From contig NZ_SMSK01000021.1 in the NCBI RefSeq assembly GCF_004354985.1, positions 1-64,000 of the forward strand: a stretch of DNA of 64,000 nucleotides, in the 5' to 3' direction. The translations under genes were made by a program, and so were the position numbers. Shown piece by piece: positions 39,570 to 49,177 of the stretch. This DNA comes from Segetibacter sp. 3557_3 (GTDB taxonomy: Bacteria; Bacteroidota; Bacteroidia; Chitinophagales; Chitinophagaceae). The notes beneath the pieces are model-generated. The model worked only from the letters and a program-made list of their open reading frames with translations. It did not search any database and was not told the DNA's origin. Within the stretch, counting starts at the first letter, position 1, and every line of letters starts with the position of its first letter.

Positions 39570-42500
39570 CTACTTTTTTAGTTCCTGCAGAAATTGGGTA
39601 GGCGTTTTGCCAAATTCTTTTTTAAACGCTTTCGTAAAATACGATTGCGTTTGCATGCCCACCCGGTATATCACTTCCGTAATCAGCACATCTTCTTGTG
39701 TCATAATCTGCATGGCTTTGCGTAGCCTGACAGTGCGGATAAAATCGCCAATAGGCTGGCCTACTATCGCCTTTGCATGCTGGTAAAGTTTGGTGCGACT
39801 CATGCCCATCTCTTTACATATGTAGTCCACATCCAGATCAGGGTTACTCAGGTTTGTTTCAACAACAGCAAGCAAGTGGTCGATAAAAGCCTTGTCTTTA
39901 ACCGAATGTGCCAGCTCTTTTGTTTCCTGGTGAACGTCTTTCGTGTAATGTTCTTTAATGGTTTGTTGATGACTAAAAATATTCCGGATAGTGAGCAATA
40001 AAACTTCGATGTTGACCGGTTTGGAAAAGTAAAAATCCGCGCCTGATTGTACGCCTTCAATCTTTGCTTTTTCTGCTGCTTTCGCCGTTAGCATAATAAC
40101 AGGCACATGACTCGTTTCCGGTTTTTCTTTTATCGTTTTACAGAACTGTGTACCACTCATCCCAGGCATCATTACATCGGTAATAATCAAATCGGGCAGT
40201 CTTTCAGTTGCGATTTCTATGCCCTTCAGCCCGTCTTCAGCCTCCCATACGTGGTAGTCCACACACAAGCTTTCTCTCAAGAATTCGCGTAGCTCCTCGT
40301 TGTCGTCTACAACCAAAATGTGTTTTGTTCGTTCCAGTTTGTTAGCGGGGATTTGTGCATTTTCGGCTTGGCTGGTTGCCGTTTCCTGATATTTGTAATC
40401 CATGCTTTCGATGTCCACCTTTTCTTTTTTGCTTTGAAGCCATTTTTCATCGTTCGCATAATCATCACTGTTGACGGGCAGCGCGATAATAAATTCAGTT
40501 CCCCGATGCCTTTCACTATACACCATAATGCTCCCCTTGTGTAAAAAGGTCAGGCTTTTCACAAAAGCCAGCCCCACCCCCGAACCAATATGGGAGTCGG
40601 AAAGCCGGTAATATTGCTCAAAGATGTGTTTAAGTGAATCTGCTGGTATTCCAATTCCCGTATCCGCAACCTGGATGAAAATACAGTCTTTGGCCAGGTA
40701 GTCGCTTTTTAAAACAAGTTCGTGTTGAAAAGCCGGCGACAATTGCTGTACGGATTTGGCGACCCTGACGGCCACACATCCACCATTCCCGGTGTATTTG
40801 AAAGCATTGCTGAGAAGGTTAATCAGGATTTTTTCCAAAACCTGCCTGTCAAACCAAAGCTGGGGAAAGTCGTCCAGCAACTGTATGCCAAACCGGATGT
40901 CTTTTTCTTCCGCGAGGCCATGAAACTCGTCACCAATTTCTTCCAGGAACAGTTGAATACTACCAGGCATTACCTTCAGCTTAAGCACCCCGGATTCAAC
41001 TTTCCGGAAGTCCATCAGTTCGTTTACCAGTCCCAGCAACCTGCTTGCGTTGCGGTGCATAATGTGGTATTGATGGCGAACCCCGGTGCGGCTTTCTTCC
41101 TTTTCCAATCGTTCCAGCGGGCCCAAAATCAGCGATAGCGGTGTTCGGAATTCATGTGAGATGTTGGTGAAGAACTGCAGTTGCATCTGGTGTATTTCCG
41201 CTCTTTTGCTTTCTTCCATTCGTTGTATCTCCAGCCGGCGTTTAAATAAAATAAAAACTCCCGCCGTTCCCACCAGTAGCAGAACGACCAGTGTTTTAAA
41301 CCACCAGGTATTCCAGAAGGGGGGTGTGATGATAATCTTCACGGATGCCGGGGTTTCGTTCCAAATCCCGTCGTTATTGGCAGCTTTCACTTCAAATACA
41401 TAGGTCCCTGCCGGAAGGTTGGAGTAGGTGGCCTTGTGTTCGTTGTTAACATAGTTCCAGTTGTCGTTCAAGCCCTTAAGCCGGTAAGCGTACTGGTTAT
41501 TTTCAGGAATAATAAAGTTTAAAGCCGCATAAGAGAAAGAAAATGAAGATTGCGTATACGACAGCTCTACCACGTCGGTATAACTGATGGTGTACGGTAA
41601 AATAGCAGGTTTGTCGCCCGGTGAAACTGTTCCATTCAACAGTTGAAAATCCGTAATTACCACGGGCGGGATAAAGGTATTTGGCTGAATGTCTTTGGGG
41701 TAAAATGCATTAAAGCCATTGAGTCCCCCGAAAAACATCCGTCCTTTCCGGGTCTTGAGGTATGCGTTTGCCTCAAACTCAAGGCCCTGCAATCCATCGG
41801 CAGAATTATACTTTTTAAACGCTTTGGTTTGCGGATTGATTTTGGTCAAGCCATTTGAGGTGGAGATCCAAAGGTTTCCATGATCATCTTCAGCAATACC
41901 TTTGATGAACTCCGAAGCCAGGCCTGCCCGATTGGTAAACAGCGAAAAGGACTGTTTTGCTTCGTCAAACAGGTATAGCCCGGAATGGCCTACCCATAAT
42001 CGCGCTTTGCTGTCGATATACAATACCCGCAGGTCGGGCATCTTTTCGTCGTTAACAAAATAATGCAGAAATTTTTGGGTGCTGCTTTGCAAGCAGTTCA
42101 AGCCGCCGTCGTCAGTTCCAAACCACAGATTTCCCCTGGTATCCTGGCAGATGGATACAATATTCGTCCCCGTCAGATGGGTCAGGTGTTTGTCGTCGCT
42201 TTCTACCCGCTGAAAACGTTTTGTCTTTCGATCAAAAAGATTTAAACCGCCATAATAGGTGGCTACCCATAACCGCTTTTGATGGTCTTCAAAAACCTGT
42301 TGAACATAGTCGGAGCTGATAGAACTGTTGTCGCCGGGCTTGTGGATAAACCGGGTGAACGTGCCGGCATTCCTGTCGAACAGATTCAATCCCCCTCCCC
42401 ACGTGCTTACCCATAAGTTCCCCTGGCTGTCTTCTGTTACATGCAGCACTTCATCACTGCCAAGGCTGTTTGTATTAAAAGGGTTGTAGCGGTAATGTTT

Positions 42501-43691
42501 AAATTGTTCTGTGTTGGGATCAAATGCGTTGAGACCCCCGCCGTCGGTACCGATCCATATCTTCCCAGCCCGGTCTTCAAAGAAGCACTTTACATCATTA
42601 TAACTAAGGCTATTTTTATTAGCGTCTTTCTGGTACAACCCAAAGTTTTGCCGATTCGGAATGTATAAATTGATGCCGCCCCGGTGTGTTCCGATCCAGA
42701 TATTGCCTTGTTTATCTTCAAACAGCGCAGAGACGGTACGTTGGGAAAGACTTGCAGCATTTGCCGGTTCGTTTTGAAAATGCAGGAAGGCATCGCTTTC
42801 CGGCATAAACAGGTTTAAGCCACCATTAACGGTGCCTACCCATAGCTTACCCTTTTTATCGCTTAGAATACTTTTTACCAGGTTGCTGCCTAAACTGCCC
42901 GCTTCCTGCTCTCCATGTTTGTATTGTTTAACCCTGTTTGTTGCGGGATCAAACAAAAAGAGTCCATCCTCTTTAATCGCCATCCACATTTTACCATCCG
43001 AACCCGGATGTATAATCCGGATTGCTTTTTCAAGGTGAACGTCAAGGGTTGATATGGGCCGGAAAAAAGGGGTAACCTTTTCTTGGAAGAGGTACAAGCC
43101 TTTTTCGGAACCAACCCAGAATTTCCCTTGCGCATCTTCATAAAGGCAATTCACCTGGTTGCCCGCAGCTGCTGAAGACGCATCGATATAATAGCGTTGA
43201 AAGCTTTGACTCTCTGGTTCAAACCTGTTCAGTGCATTGCCCGTTCCTGCCCAAAGCTCACCGTTTTTTGTCTCAAGTACACTGGTCACCAGGTTGTGAC
43301 TGATTGACCTTTCGGATCGGACCTGATTTTTGAACCGGGTAAAACGTCCCGTTTTGGCATCAAACCGGTTCAGACCGTTGCTGGTACCAATCCAAAGTAC
43401 CCCGGCCTTGTCCTGGGTAATACAGCGGATGTAGTTATCGCTGATACTATTGGAGTCTGAAGCATTATACCGGTACACCTGCATCTGGTGCCCGTCGAAC
43501 CGGTTTAGTCCATCCCTTGTGCCGATCCAGATAAATTGGGTTCGATCCTGGAAAATGCATTCAATGGTGCTGTTAGAAAGCCCCTGCTCGTTGGAGATAT
43601 GTTTGAAGCGAATATTTGCCGGTTGCGTAAACCCCAATCCTGCCCGAAAAAGCAAAACAAACAGGAGAAAGTAGAAATGGCATCGATTCAC
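39570..43691 (-). CDS. Hybrid two-component system sensor/regulator (HTCS)
   Basis: A 1373-residue protein that joins sensing and transcription control. Signal peptide 1-22; about twelve two-component-regulator propeller repeats (WIGT-type, e.g. LWIGTSNGLNRF) to about 665 form the periplasmic sensor; a Y_Y_Y domain follows to about 790; one transmembrane helix spans about 797-816. HisKA has H846 in ISHEFRTPL; the ATPase has LINLLSNAFKYTG and DTGIG at 1010-1014. A receiver domain has D1172 (ITDVMMPGMSG), and an AraC-type HTH fills about 1265-1373. HTCS proteins bind a specific oligosaccharide and activate their own PUL. It is divergent from susC, as is typical. Confidence 0.96.
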   Translation of the reverse strand: MNRCHFYFLLFVLLFRAGLGFTQPANIRFKHISNEQGLSNSTIECIFQDRTQFIWIGTRDGLNRFDGHQMQVYRYNASDSNSISDNYIRCITQDKAGVLWIGTSNGLNRFDAKTGRFTRFKNQVRSERSISHNLVTSVLETKNGELWAGTGNALNRFEPESQSFQRYYIDASSAAAGNQVNCLYEDAQGKFWVGSEKGLYLFQEKVTPFFRPISTLDVHLEKAIRIIHPGSDGKMWMAIKEDGLFLFDPATNRVKQYKHGEQEAGSLGSNLVKSILSDKKGKLWVGTVNGGLNLFMPESDAFLHFQNEPANAASLSQRTVSALFEDKQGNIWIGTHRGGINLYIPNRQNFGLYQKDANKNSLSYNDVKCFFEDRAGKIWIGTDGGGLNAFDPNTEQFKHYRYNPFNTNSLGSDEVLHVTEDSQGNLWVSTWGGGLNLFDRNAGTFTRFIHKPGDNSSISSDYVQQVFEDHQKRLWVATYYGGLNLFDRKTKRFQRVESDDKHLTHLTGTNIVSICQDTRGNLWFGTDDGGLNCLQSSTQKFLHYFVNDEKMPDLRVLYIDSKARLWVGHSGLYLFDEAKQSFSLFTNRAGLASEFIKGIAEDDHGNLWISTSNGLTKINPQTKAFKKYNSADGLQGLEFEANAYLKTRKGRMFFGGLNGFNAFYPKDIQPNTFIPPVVITDFQLLNGTVSPGDKPAILPYTISYTDVVELSYTQSSFSFSYAALNFIIPENNQYAYRLKGLNDNWNYVNNEHKATYSNLPAGTYVFEVKAANNDGIWNETPASVKIIITPPFWNTWWFKTLVVLLLVGTAGVFILFKRRLEIQRMEESKRAEIHQMQLQFFTNISHEFRTPLSLILGPLERLEKEESRTGVRHQYHIMHRNASRLLGLVNELMDFRKVESGVLKLKVMPGSIQLFLEEIGDEFHGLAEEKDIRFGIQLLDDFPQLWFDRQVLEKILINLLSNAFKYTGNGGCVAVRVAKSVQQLSPAFQHELVLKSDYLAKDCIFIQVADTGIGIPADSLKHIFEQYYRLSDSHIGSGVGLAFVKSLTFLHKGSIMVYSERHRGTEFIIALPVNSDDYANDEKWLQSKKEKVDIESMDYKYQETATSQAENAQIPANKLERTKHILVVDDNEELREFLRESLCVDYHVWEAEDGLKGIEIATERLPDLIITDVMMPGMSGTQFCKTIKEKPETSHVPVIMLTAKAAEKAKIEGVQSGADFYFSKPVNIEVLLLTIRNIFSHQQTIKEHYTKDVHQETKELAHSVKDKAFIDHLLAVVETNLSNPDLDVDYICKEMGMSRTKLYQHAKAIVGQPIGDFIRTVRLRKAMQIMTQEDVLITEVIYRVGMQTQSYFTKAFKKEFGKTPTQFLQELKK

Positions 43692-43939
43692 TATGGCGGC
43701 GATTGTAACTGAACAGGTTGACTGGCGCTAATATAAAAGAAAGCCCTTGCACTCTACGAAAAGCCAAAACATTTGAACGTTAGAACCAAAGAAATGGACA
43801 ATCGAACCAATGCTAACACCCGGTATAGGATAGTTTAGCACTGCCTGATTCAAAGATTGCTTGCTGCTCATATGCAGTATAATAAACGGCCCTGTACGGG
43901 AGAATGTGAATCAGTTTCTTTCACCTATTAAACTGCAAG
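43692..43939. promoter_or_regulatory. Divergent regulatory region between HTCS and susC
   Basis: This 248-base AT-rich region must hold the promoters of both the HTCS gene and the susC-led operon and probably the HTCS binding site. No site could be assigned by eye. Confidence 0.4.
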
Positions 43940-46900
43940 ATGAAAATGAACACACGATTACTTCGCTTTTCGCTTTTCCTGCTGGTTTTATTTGCTGCTT
44001 TTACCTCAGTTGCCCAAAAGGTCTTCACCGGGAAGGTGACAGACGTGGGTAATCAGCCGCTGGCGGGCGTAACTGTAAGTATCAAAGGGCGGCCGGCTGC
44101 AACCACCAATACCAATGAAAGTGGCCAGTTTAGCATTACGGGCGCTTCGGGCGAAACACTTCAATTTAGTTCTATTGGATTCCTGCCAAGGGATATCAAA
44201 CTTGGCGAAGACGGTGTGGTGTCGGTTGTTATGAACTCGAATCCTGCCAGTATGGACGAGGTGGTTGTGATTGGATATGGCAGTACCTCCCGCCGGAACC
44301 TGACCACCTCTGTAGCCAAAATCGACCCGAAGGTCGTTCCGCAGGCAGCAAATAACTCTGTAGCACAACTGATATTTGGCCGTGCACCAGGTACCGTTGC
44401 TGTGCAAAACAGTGCGGAGCCGGGCGGGAACATCAATGTTTCCATACGCGGCAGGGGTAATCCATTGGTGGTGGTAGACGGTGTGTTATTGCCATTTTCC
44501 GGCCTCGAGCCTGGTAGTGGTAACCGAACCATGAACGGAAACGTAAACCGGGGAGGCTTCGCCGGCATCAATCCAAATGACATTGAGTCGATCGAATTCC
44601 TAAAAGACGCCAGTGCCTCCATTTACGGCGTAAATGCGGAAAACGGTGTAATGATCATTACCACTAAAAAAGGCCGTGGAAGAAAAACCAGCGTCAGCTA
44701 CGATGGCAGTAAATCCATTGTTACAAACATGGATTATTTCCAGCCCCTTAACGCCACCGAATACATGAGCTACTACAACCAGTTAACCCTGGACAAGTAC
44801 CTGTTCGACAACAAAATGGCCCCGTTCGGATCTGCAGCGGTTAACCTTACCAATTATTACAGCAACCCCGCCATAAAGCCTTTCACCGAAGCTGAAATCA
44901 ATGGTGCCGGTGAAGGCACCGACTGGCTTAGTCACGTACTCCGTAGCGGCAGCATTGATAACCATAATATCAGCATCAGCGGCGCAACTGAAAAAGTAAA
45001 CTACTACTTTTCCGGCGGGTATTTCAACCAGCAGGGAACCGTGCAAAACTCCGGCATGAAACGTTATACCGGCCGGATGAACCTCACCTTCAACCTAACC
45101 TCTTTTCTTTCGCTTACCACAAACGTGAATTACGGCAGAAACGATTATATGAACTCTCAGGCCGGTGCACAAACCGCCAGTGTGGGTCCGGAAGGTTTTG
45201 GCGCGGTACAGGCTGCACTCGCTTACCCGGCCTATTTACCCTTATATGAGCCGGGCAGCGGAAGATATACCCAGTTTCGAATAATTGGCAACCCGCTTTC
45301 CCTATTGAATATACAGGACCGTTCAAACAATACGAGCCTGTTTGCAAACTTCTCGGCCGACATAAAGCTGATACCACGCGTACTGACCGCACGTTTGATC
45401 TATGGAAACAATACCGAAAATGCCGAACGCAACTTCTTTATTCCTTCTGCTACATACTTCGACCAGTTGAACCGTTCACGTGGCGGCCTATCCACTTCCA
45501 AACGCCAGAACCAAACCCTCGAAGCAACCGTGTCGTATAAGCAACGACTGCTGAAAATGGTGAATGTTGATGCACTTGTTGGTATCGGGCAATACCCGTC
45601 GAGCAGCTTTGGTTTTACGGCCACAGGTGCCGATATGATGGATGCTATTGGAACAGATGCATTGGGCACCGCATCGCTTAGCTCACAAACCGTTTCTTCA
45701 AATCGCAATGAAACCAAGTTGCGCTCCTACTTTGCACGTAGCTCCTTCGACTTCCTTGACCGCTATATCGTCGCGCTATCTGTTCGATACGACGGCTACA
45801 GCCAGTTTTTTCCACAGAACAAATATGCCGCTTTCCCAAGTGCTTCCCTCGGCTGGAAAATTTCGAACGAGTCGTTTCTAAAGAATTCAAAAGCCGTTAA
45901 TTTACTTAAGCTTAGGGCAAGTATCGGGGTTACCGGCAGCGCAGGTTCACAGGCTTATGGCACTTTCAGTCCCGATGGAAACATCATTACCTTCAACAAT
46001 GGTGGAGTGGCCTACGTGCCATATTTCCTTACCCAGCTGGATAACCCCGATCTGCAGTGGCCCAAAACCCTCAACAAAAATCTGGGTCTCGACTTTGCCT
46101 TTTTTGGCGAACGGATTTCGGGCTCAGTGGATGTCTTCAGGGATGACCTTACCCGGTTGATCACCAACGTAAATACCCCCTTACTATCGCAGATTTCTAC
46201 AGCCCCTGTAAACAGTGGTCACCGTGTACGCCAGGGTTGGGAGATGGGTATCAATACGGTAAACCTTCGCCGCGGTCCTTTTGAATGGACCAGCATGATC
46301 AACCTCTCCAGAACGAGGCTACGTTGGGAAGAACGTTTCCAAAACACATTTTTGCGGGGCTGGCAGAATGAGCGCGACCTGGTAAACTCATATTATGTGT
46401 TTAAAACCGATGGGATATACGATGGTATTAAAGCCATTTCCGATGCACAACCTACCAGTGCACGCCAACCCGGCTCACCTGTTTTTGTTGACCGCAATGG
46501 AGATAAAAAGATCGACACGCTGGATGTTTTCCGCATCGATCCAGATCCAAGGTTTACACTTGGTTTTGGCAACACTTTCCGGTATAAAGGGTTTGACCTT
46601 GCTGTAATGTTTTATGGCCAGGTAGGCGGCAAAGGCACAACACCGGCAATCGCCTGGAGCACCGCGGTTGATTTTGTGACAGGCGGGCAAAATGGGGTGC
46701 GCGAGCTTAATGAAGTCTGGACCACCTCTAATCCTACAGGGTTCCGTCCCGGGGTAGCTTACAACGAAAGCGCATTGGGTTTGCCTGTGGGTACCGATAT
46801 TGGTTTACAAAGCACCGACTTTGTTCGTTGCCGCAACATTACCCTGGGCTACACCTTCAATTCAGGTTCATTTAGCCGGCACGTATCCAATTTGCGCGTG

Positions 46901-47041
46901 TATGCTGATGTACAAAATGCGTTTATCATTACCGACTTCAAATATGTTGACCCTGAAGTTTCCGTTGCCAGTGTAAAAGGGGGGCCGGCACCATATCCCA
47001 TGGCCAGAACATTTTCAATCGGCCTAAGGGCAAATTTCTAA
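43940..47041 (+). CDS. SusC-family TonB-dependent outer-membrane transporter
   Basis: A 1033-residue glycan importer. Signal peptide to about 25, carboxypeptidase-regulatory domain about 27-100, then the SusC hallmark SMDEVVVIGYGSTSRRNLTT at 104-123. The plug includes VSIRGRGNPLVVVDGVLLP, and the rest is the barrel ending in RTFSIGLRANF with a terminal Phe. It forms the pair with the SusD-like lipoprotein that starts 21 bases after its stop. In this PUL it would import galactan oligosaccharides into the periplasm. Confidence 0.95.
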   Translation: MKMNTRLLRFSLFLLVLFAAFTSVAQKVFTGKVTDVGNQPLAGVTVSIKGRPAATTNTNESGQFSITGASGETLQFSSIGFLPRDIKLGEDGVVSVVMNSNPASMDEVVVIGYGSTSRRNLTTSVAKIDPKVVPQAANNSVAQLIFGRAPGTVAVQNSAEPGGNINVSIRGRGNPLVVVDGVLLPFSGLEPGSGNRTMNGNVNRGGFAGINPNDIESIEFLKDASASIYGVNAENGVMIITTKKGRGRKTSVSYDGSKSIVTNMDYFQPLNATEYMSYYNQLTLDKYLFDNKMAPFGSAAVNLTNYYSNPAIKPFTEAEINGAGEGTDWLSHVLRSGSIDNHNISISGATEKVNYYFSGGYFNQQGTVQNSGMKRYTGRMNLTFNLTSFLSLTTNVNYGRNDYMNSQAGAQTASVGPEGFGAVQAALAYPAYLPLYEPGSGRYTQFRIIGNPLSLLNIQDRSNNTSLFANFSADIKLIPRVLTARLIYGNNTENAERNFFIPSATYFDQLNRSRGGLSTSKRQNQTLEATVSYKQRLLKMVNVDALVGIGQYPSSSFGFTATGADMMDAIGTDALGTASLSSQTVSSNRNETKLRSYFARSSFDFLDRYIVALSVRYDGYSQFFPQNKYAAFPSASLGWKISNESFLKNSKAVNLLKLRASIGVTGSAGSQAYGTFSPDGNIITFNNGGVAYVPYFLTQLDNPDLQWPKTLNKNLGLDFAFFGERISGSVDVFRDDLTRLITNVNTPLLSQISTAPVNSGHRVRQGWEMGINTVNLRRGPFEWTSMINLSRTRLRWEERFQNTFLRGWQNERDLVNSYYVFKTDGIYDGIKAISDAQPTSARQPGSPVFVDRNGDKKIDTLDVFRIDPDPRFTLGFGNTFRYKGFDLAVMFYGQVGGKGTTPAIAWSTAVDFVTGGQNGVRELNEVWTTSNPTGFRPGVAYNESALGLPVGTDIGLQSTDFVRCRNITLGYTFNSGSFSRHVSNLRVYADVQNAFIITDFKYVDPEVSVASVKGGPAPYPMARTFSIGLRANF

Positions 47042-47062
47042 CGAACGCTTAAAACTTAATAA

Positions 47063-48586
47063 ATGAATAGAATACTATTAGCAACCCTGCTGAGTATTGT
47101 TGCCATCACCATCGGCTGTAAAAAGGGTCTTGATCGCACTTCTTTTGGTGTACTTTCTCCCGTAAACTTTCCAAAGACGGAGGCGGAATTTGAAACCTAT
47201 GCGCTTGAGGTGTATAAGCCTTTTGGTTCCAAATGGTCGTATAGCGACGGTAGCACGCAGTACCTATGGCATGGCATGGAGTGGAGCAATACCTTTATCA
47301 ACGACCTTCCGTCAGACCTTATTACCCCGTTTCCCGAATGGGGCGGTTATTGGACCGAGATGAGCAACGCCAATTTTCTTCCCCGCATCAACATGGGAAC
47401 GAATGGCCATTTTCAAAAAACGCGCTTTATTACCCGCATAACCAAGATCATTGATGATATAGAGAAATCGAGCATATCCGACACCAAGAAAAAAGCACTG
47501 ATCGCTGAAGCACGCATGTCGCGGGGCTGGCTGATGTACTACCTGTATACGCTTTATGGGGTGGTGCCGGTTGTGCTCGATCCTGCGAAGATTGGTACGG
47601 ATGCCGAAGCTGATTTAACCCGGCCCGATAAAGCCGTTTTTTTAAATGCTGCTTATGAAGACCTTCGGTATGCTGCCGATAATCTCGTAAAAGCGCCTGC
47701 CGAATATGGTCGCTTCAACAAGGGCATTGCATTAGGGGTGCTCTTACGCTTTTACCTGTTTGAAAAAGATTATAAAAAGGCGGAAACGGTCGGCAAAGAA
47801 ATCGGTGCGCTGGGCTACTCCCTTATTGCGAACTACCAGGATCTGTTTAGAACAGCTACCGAGAAAAACAACGAGACCATTTGGGCAGTTTCAGTTGATC
47901 CTGCAGGTGATGGGACAGGGGCCAAGTCTAATTTTAATGCCTGGGATTTTTATACTTATCCATCCGATTACCCCGGTCTGTTAACCACCGGACCTAAAAA
48001 AGGAGGCTATTCTAACCCCGCCTCATTTACCGCTACATGGGCCTTTTACGATTCCTTTGATCCTGCTGATAAGAGGAGGGCGCTTTTGATTGCGAATTAC
48101 AGCGCGGTAAACAGCGCTGGCAACCCAACCAACGTTACCAAAACAAGGGCAAACCTCCGCGGTCCCGTTATCGCAAAATACCCTGATGATGATGCAACCG
48201 CTTTCCAGGGCAATGATATACCGGTGCTCCGTTATGCCGACGTGTTACTGATGCTGGCAGAAGCGATTAATGGCGATGCTGGTCCGACAGCAGAAGCTGT
48301 GGGGCTTGTTAACCAGGTGCGTGCCCGTGCAGGTATCGGCAATCTTCCCGCTACAAGCACCGCTTCAAAAGAAGCATTTGCTACGGCGCTATTGCAGGAG
48401 CGGGCATGGGAGCTCTATTTTGAAGGGTTCCGCCGGATCGACCTGATGCGCTTTGGTAAGTGGAATGAGTATCTGCTGGCTGCGGGTAAAACACCAAACC
48501 CCGCCGGTGCAAATGGCTACTTCCCGATACCGCAATATGTGTTAAGCGCAAGCGGTGGCAAGATTCAGCAGAACTCAGGCTATTAA
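47063..48586 (+). CDS. SusD-family substrate-binding lipoprotein
   Basis: A 507-residue outer-membrane lipoprotein with lipobox cysteine C19 (ITIGC). The alpha-helical RagB/SusD core includes EARMSRGWLMYYLYTLYGVV and the C-terminal LRYADVLLMLAEAINGDAGP and ERAWELYFEGFRRIDLMRFG. It caps SusC and delivers glycan. It is adjacent to susC and followed by the paired repeat region before the glycosidases. Confidence 0.95.
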   Translation: MNRILLATLLSIVAITIGCKKGLDRTSFGVLSPVNFPKTEAEFETYALEVYKPFGSKWSYSDGSTQYLWHGMEWSNTFINDLPSDLITPFPEWGGYWTEMSNANFLPRINMGTNGHFQKTRFITRITKIIDDIEKSSISDTKKKALIAEARMSRGWLMYYLYTLYGVVPVVLDPAKIGTDAEADLTRPDKAVFLNAAYEDLRYAADNLVKAPAEYGRFNKGIALGVLLRFYLFEKDYKKAETVGKEIGALGYSLIANYQDLFRTATEKNNETIWAVSVDPAGDGTGAKSNFNAWDFYTYPSDYPGLLTTGPKKGGYSNPASFTATWAFYDSFDPADKRRALLIANYSAVNSAGNPTNVTKTRANLRGPVIAKYPDDDATAFQGNDIPVLRYADVLLMLAEAINGDAGPTAEAVGLVNQVRARAGIGNLPATSTASKEAFATALLQERAWELYFEGFRRIDLMRFGKWNEYLLAAGKTPNPAGANGYFPIPQYVLSASGGKIQQNSGY

Positions 48587-48683
48587 ACCGAAGTTGCGGG
48601 TGGATAGATTGTTTTGTGCCGATGAGATGGGAAAACAGTTTATAATAATTGAACTTCAACTAACTATGTTGTTTTAAAAGGCA

Positions 48684-48796
48684 TTTTTTGGGGATGGGCT
48701 TCGGGAATACGATTTGGCATCGTTGCCCGCCCGGATGAACCCCGCCAGAATGATTCTTTCGGGCTGGCGGTTCGGACGGGTGTCACTCACTTGTAC
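48684..48796 (-). repeat. Dispersed intergenic repeat, copy 6 (with internal hairpin)
   Basis: TTTTTTGGGGATGGGC at the left and GGGTGTCACTCACTTGTAC at the right. The middle holds a second palindrome, CCCGCCAG with CTGGCGG. It shares its middle segment with the copy at 37961. Confidence 0.7.
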
Positions 48797-48982
48797 CCTA
48801 ACTACGTTAATCAACAAGTGTTCGATGGCCGAAGAAGTATACAACATGCATTTGGCTGGTTTGCATAGAACAGCAATGATGCTCCATTATGCTGGTCCAC
48901 AAACTGTTTGGCCCTGCTTGTTCCTAATTCGTAACCGACGGTATTTTACCACCGCGGCCATGGCGCCGCCATGAAATATAGG

Positions 48983-49037
48983 GTACAAGTGAGTGACACA
49001 ACGGCCGCCGCCATAAAAAATGGGTGTTGGTCCCAAA
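48983..49037 (+). repeat. Dispersed intergenic repeat, copy 7
   Basis: GTACAAGTGAGTGACACAAC at the left and GTTGGTCCCAAA at the right, forward orientation. Its left end is an exact inverted match to the right end of the copy at 48684. Confidence 0.75.
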
Positions 49038-49177
49038 CAGAAGAATATGTAATACATGAGTTGGAGTGTAAATAGAAAAGAATAATTATCTATACCCGGT
49101 GGCGTGGGTATAAGGTCTGACTGGAATACCAACAACGGGTGATCCCGAACCAATCGCTGAATTTTACAACTTGTACT

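Larger units (their letters stand above)
48587..49177. other. Gap between susD and the glycosidase genes
   Basis: This 590-base gap contains two dispersed-repeat copies in opposite orientation, at 48684-48796 and 48983-49037, with about 190 bases between them. No gene is recognised. Confidence 0.55.
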
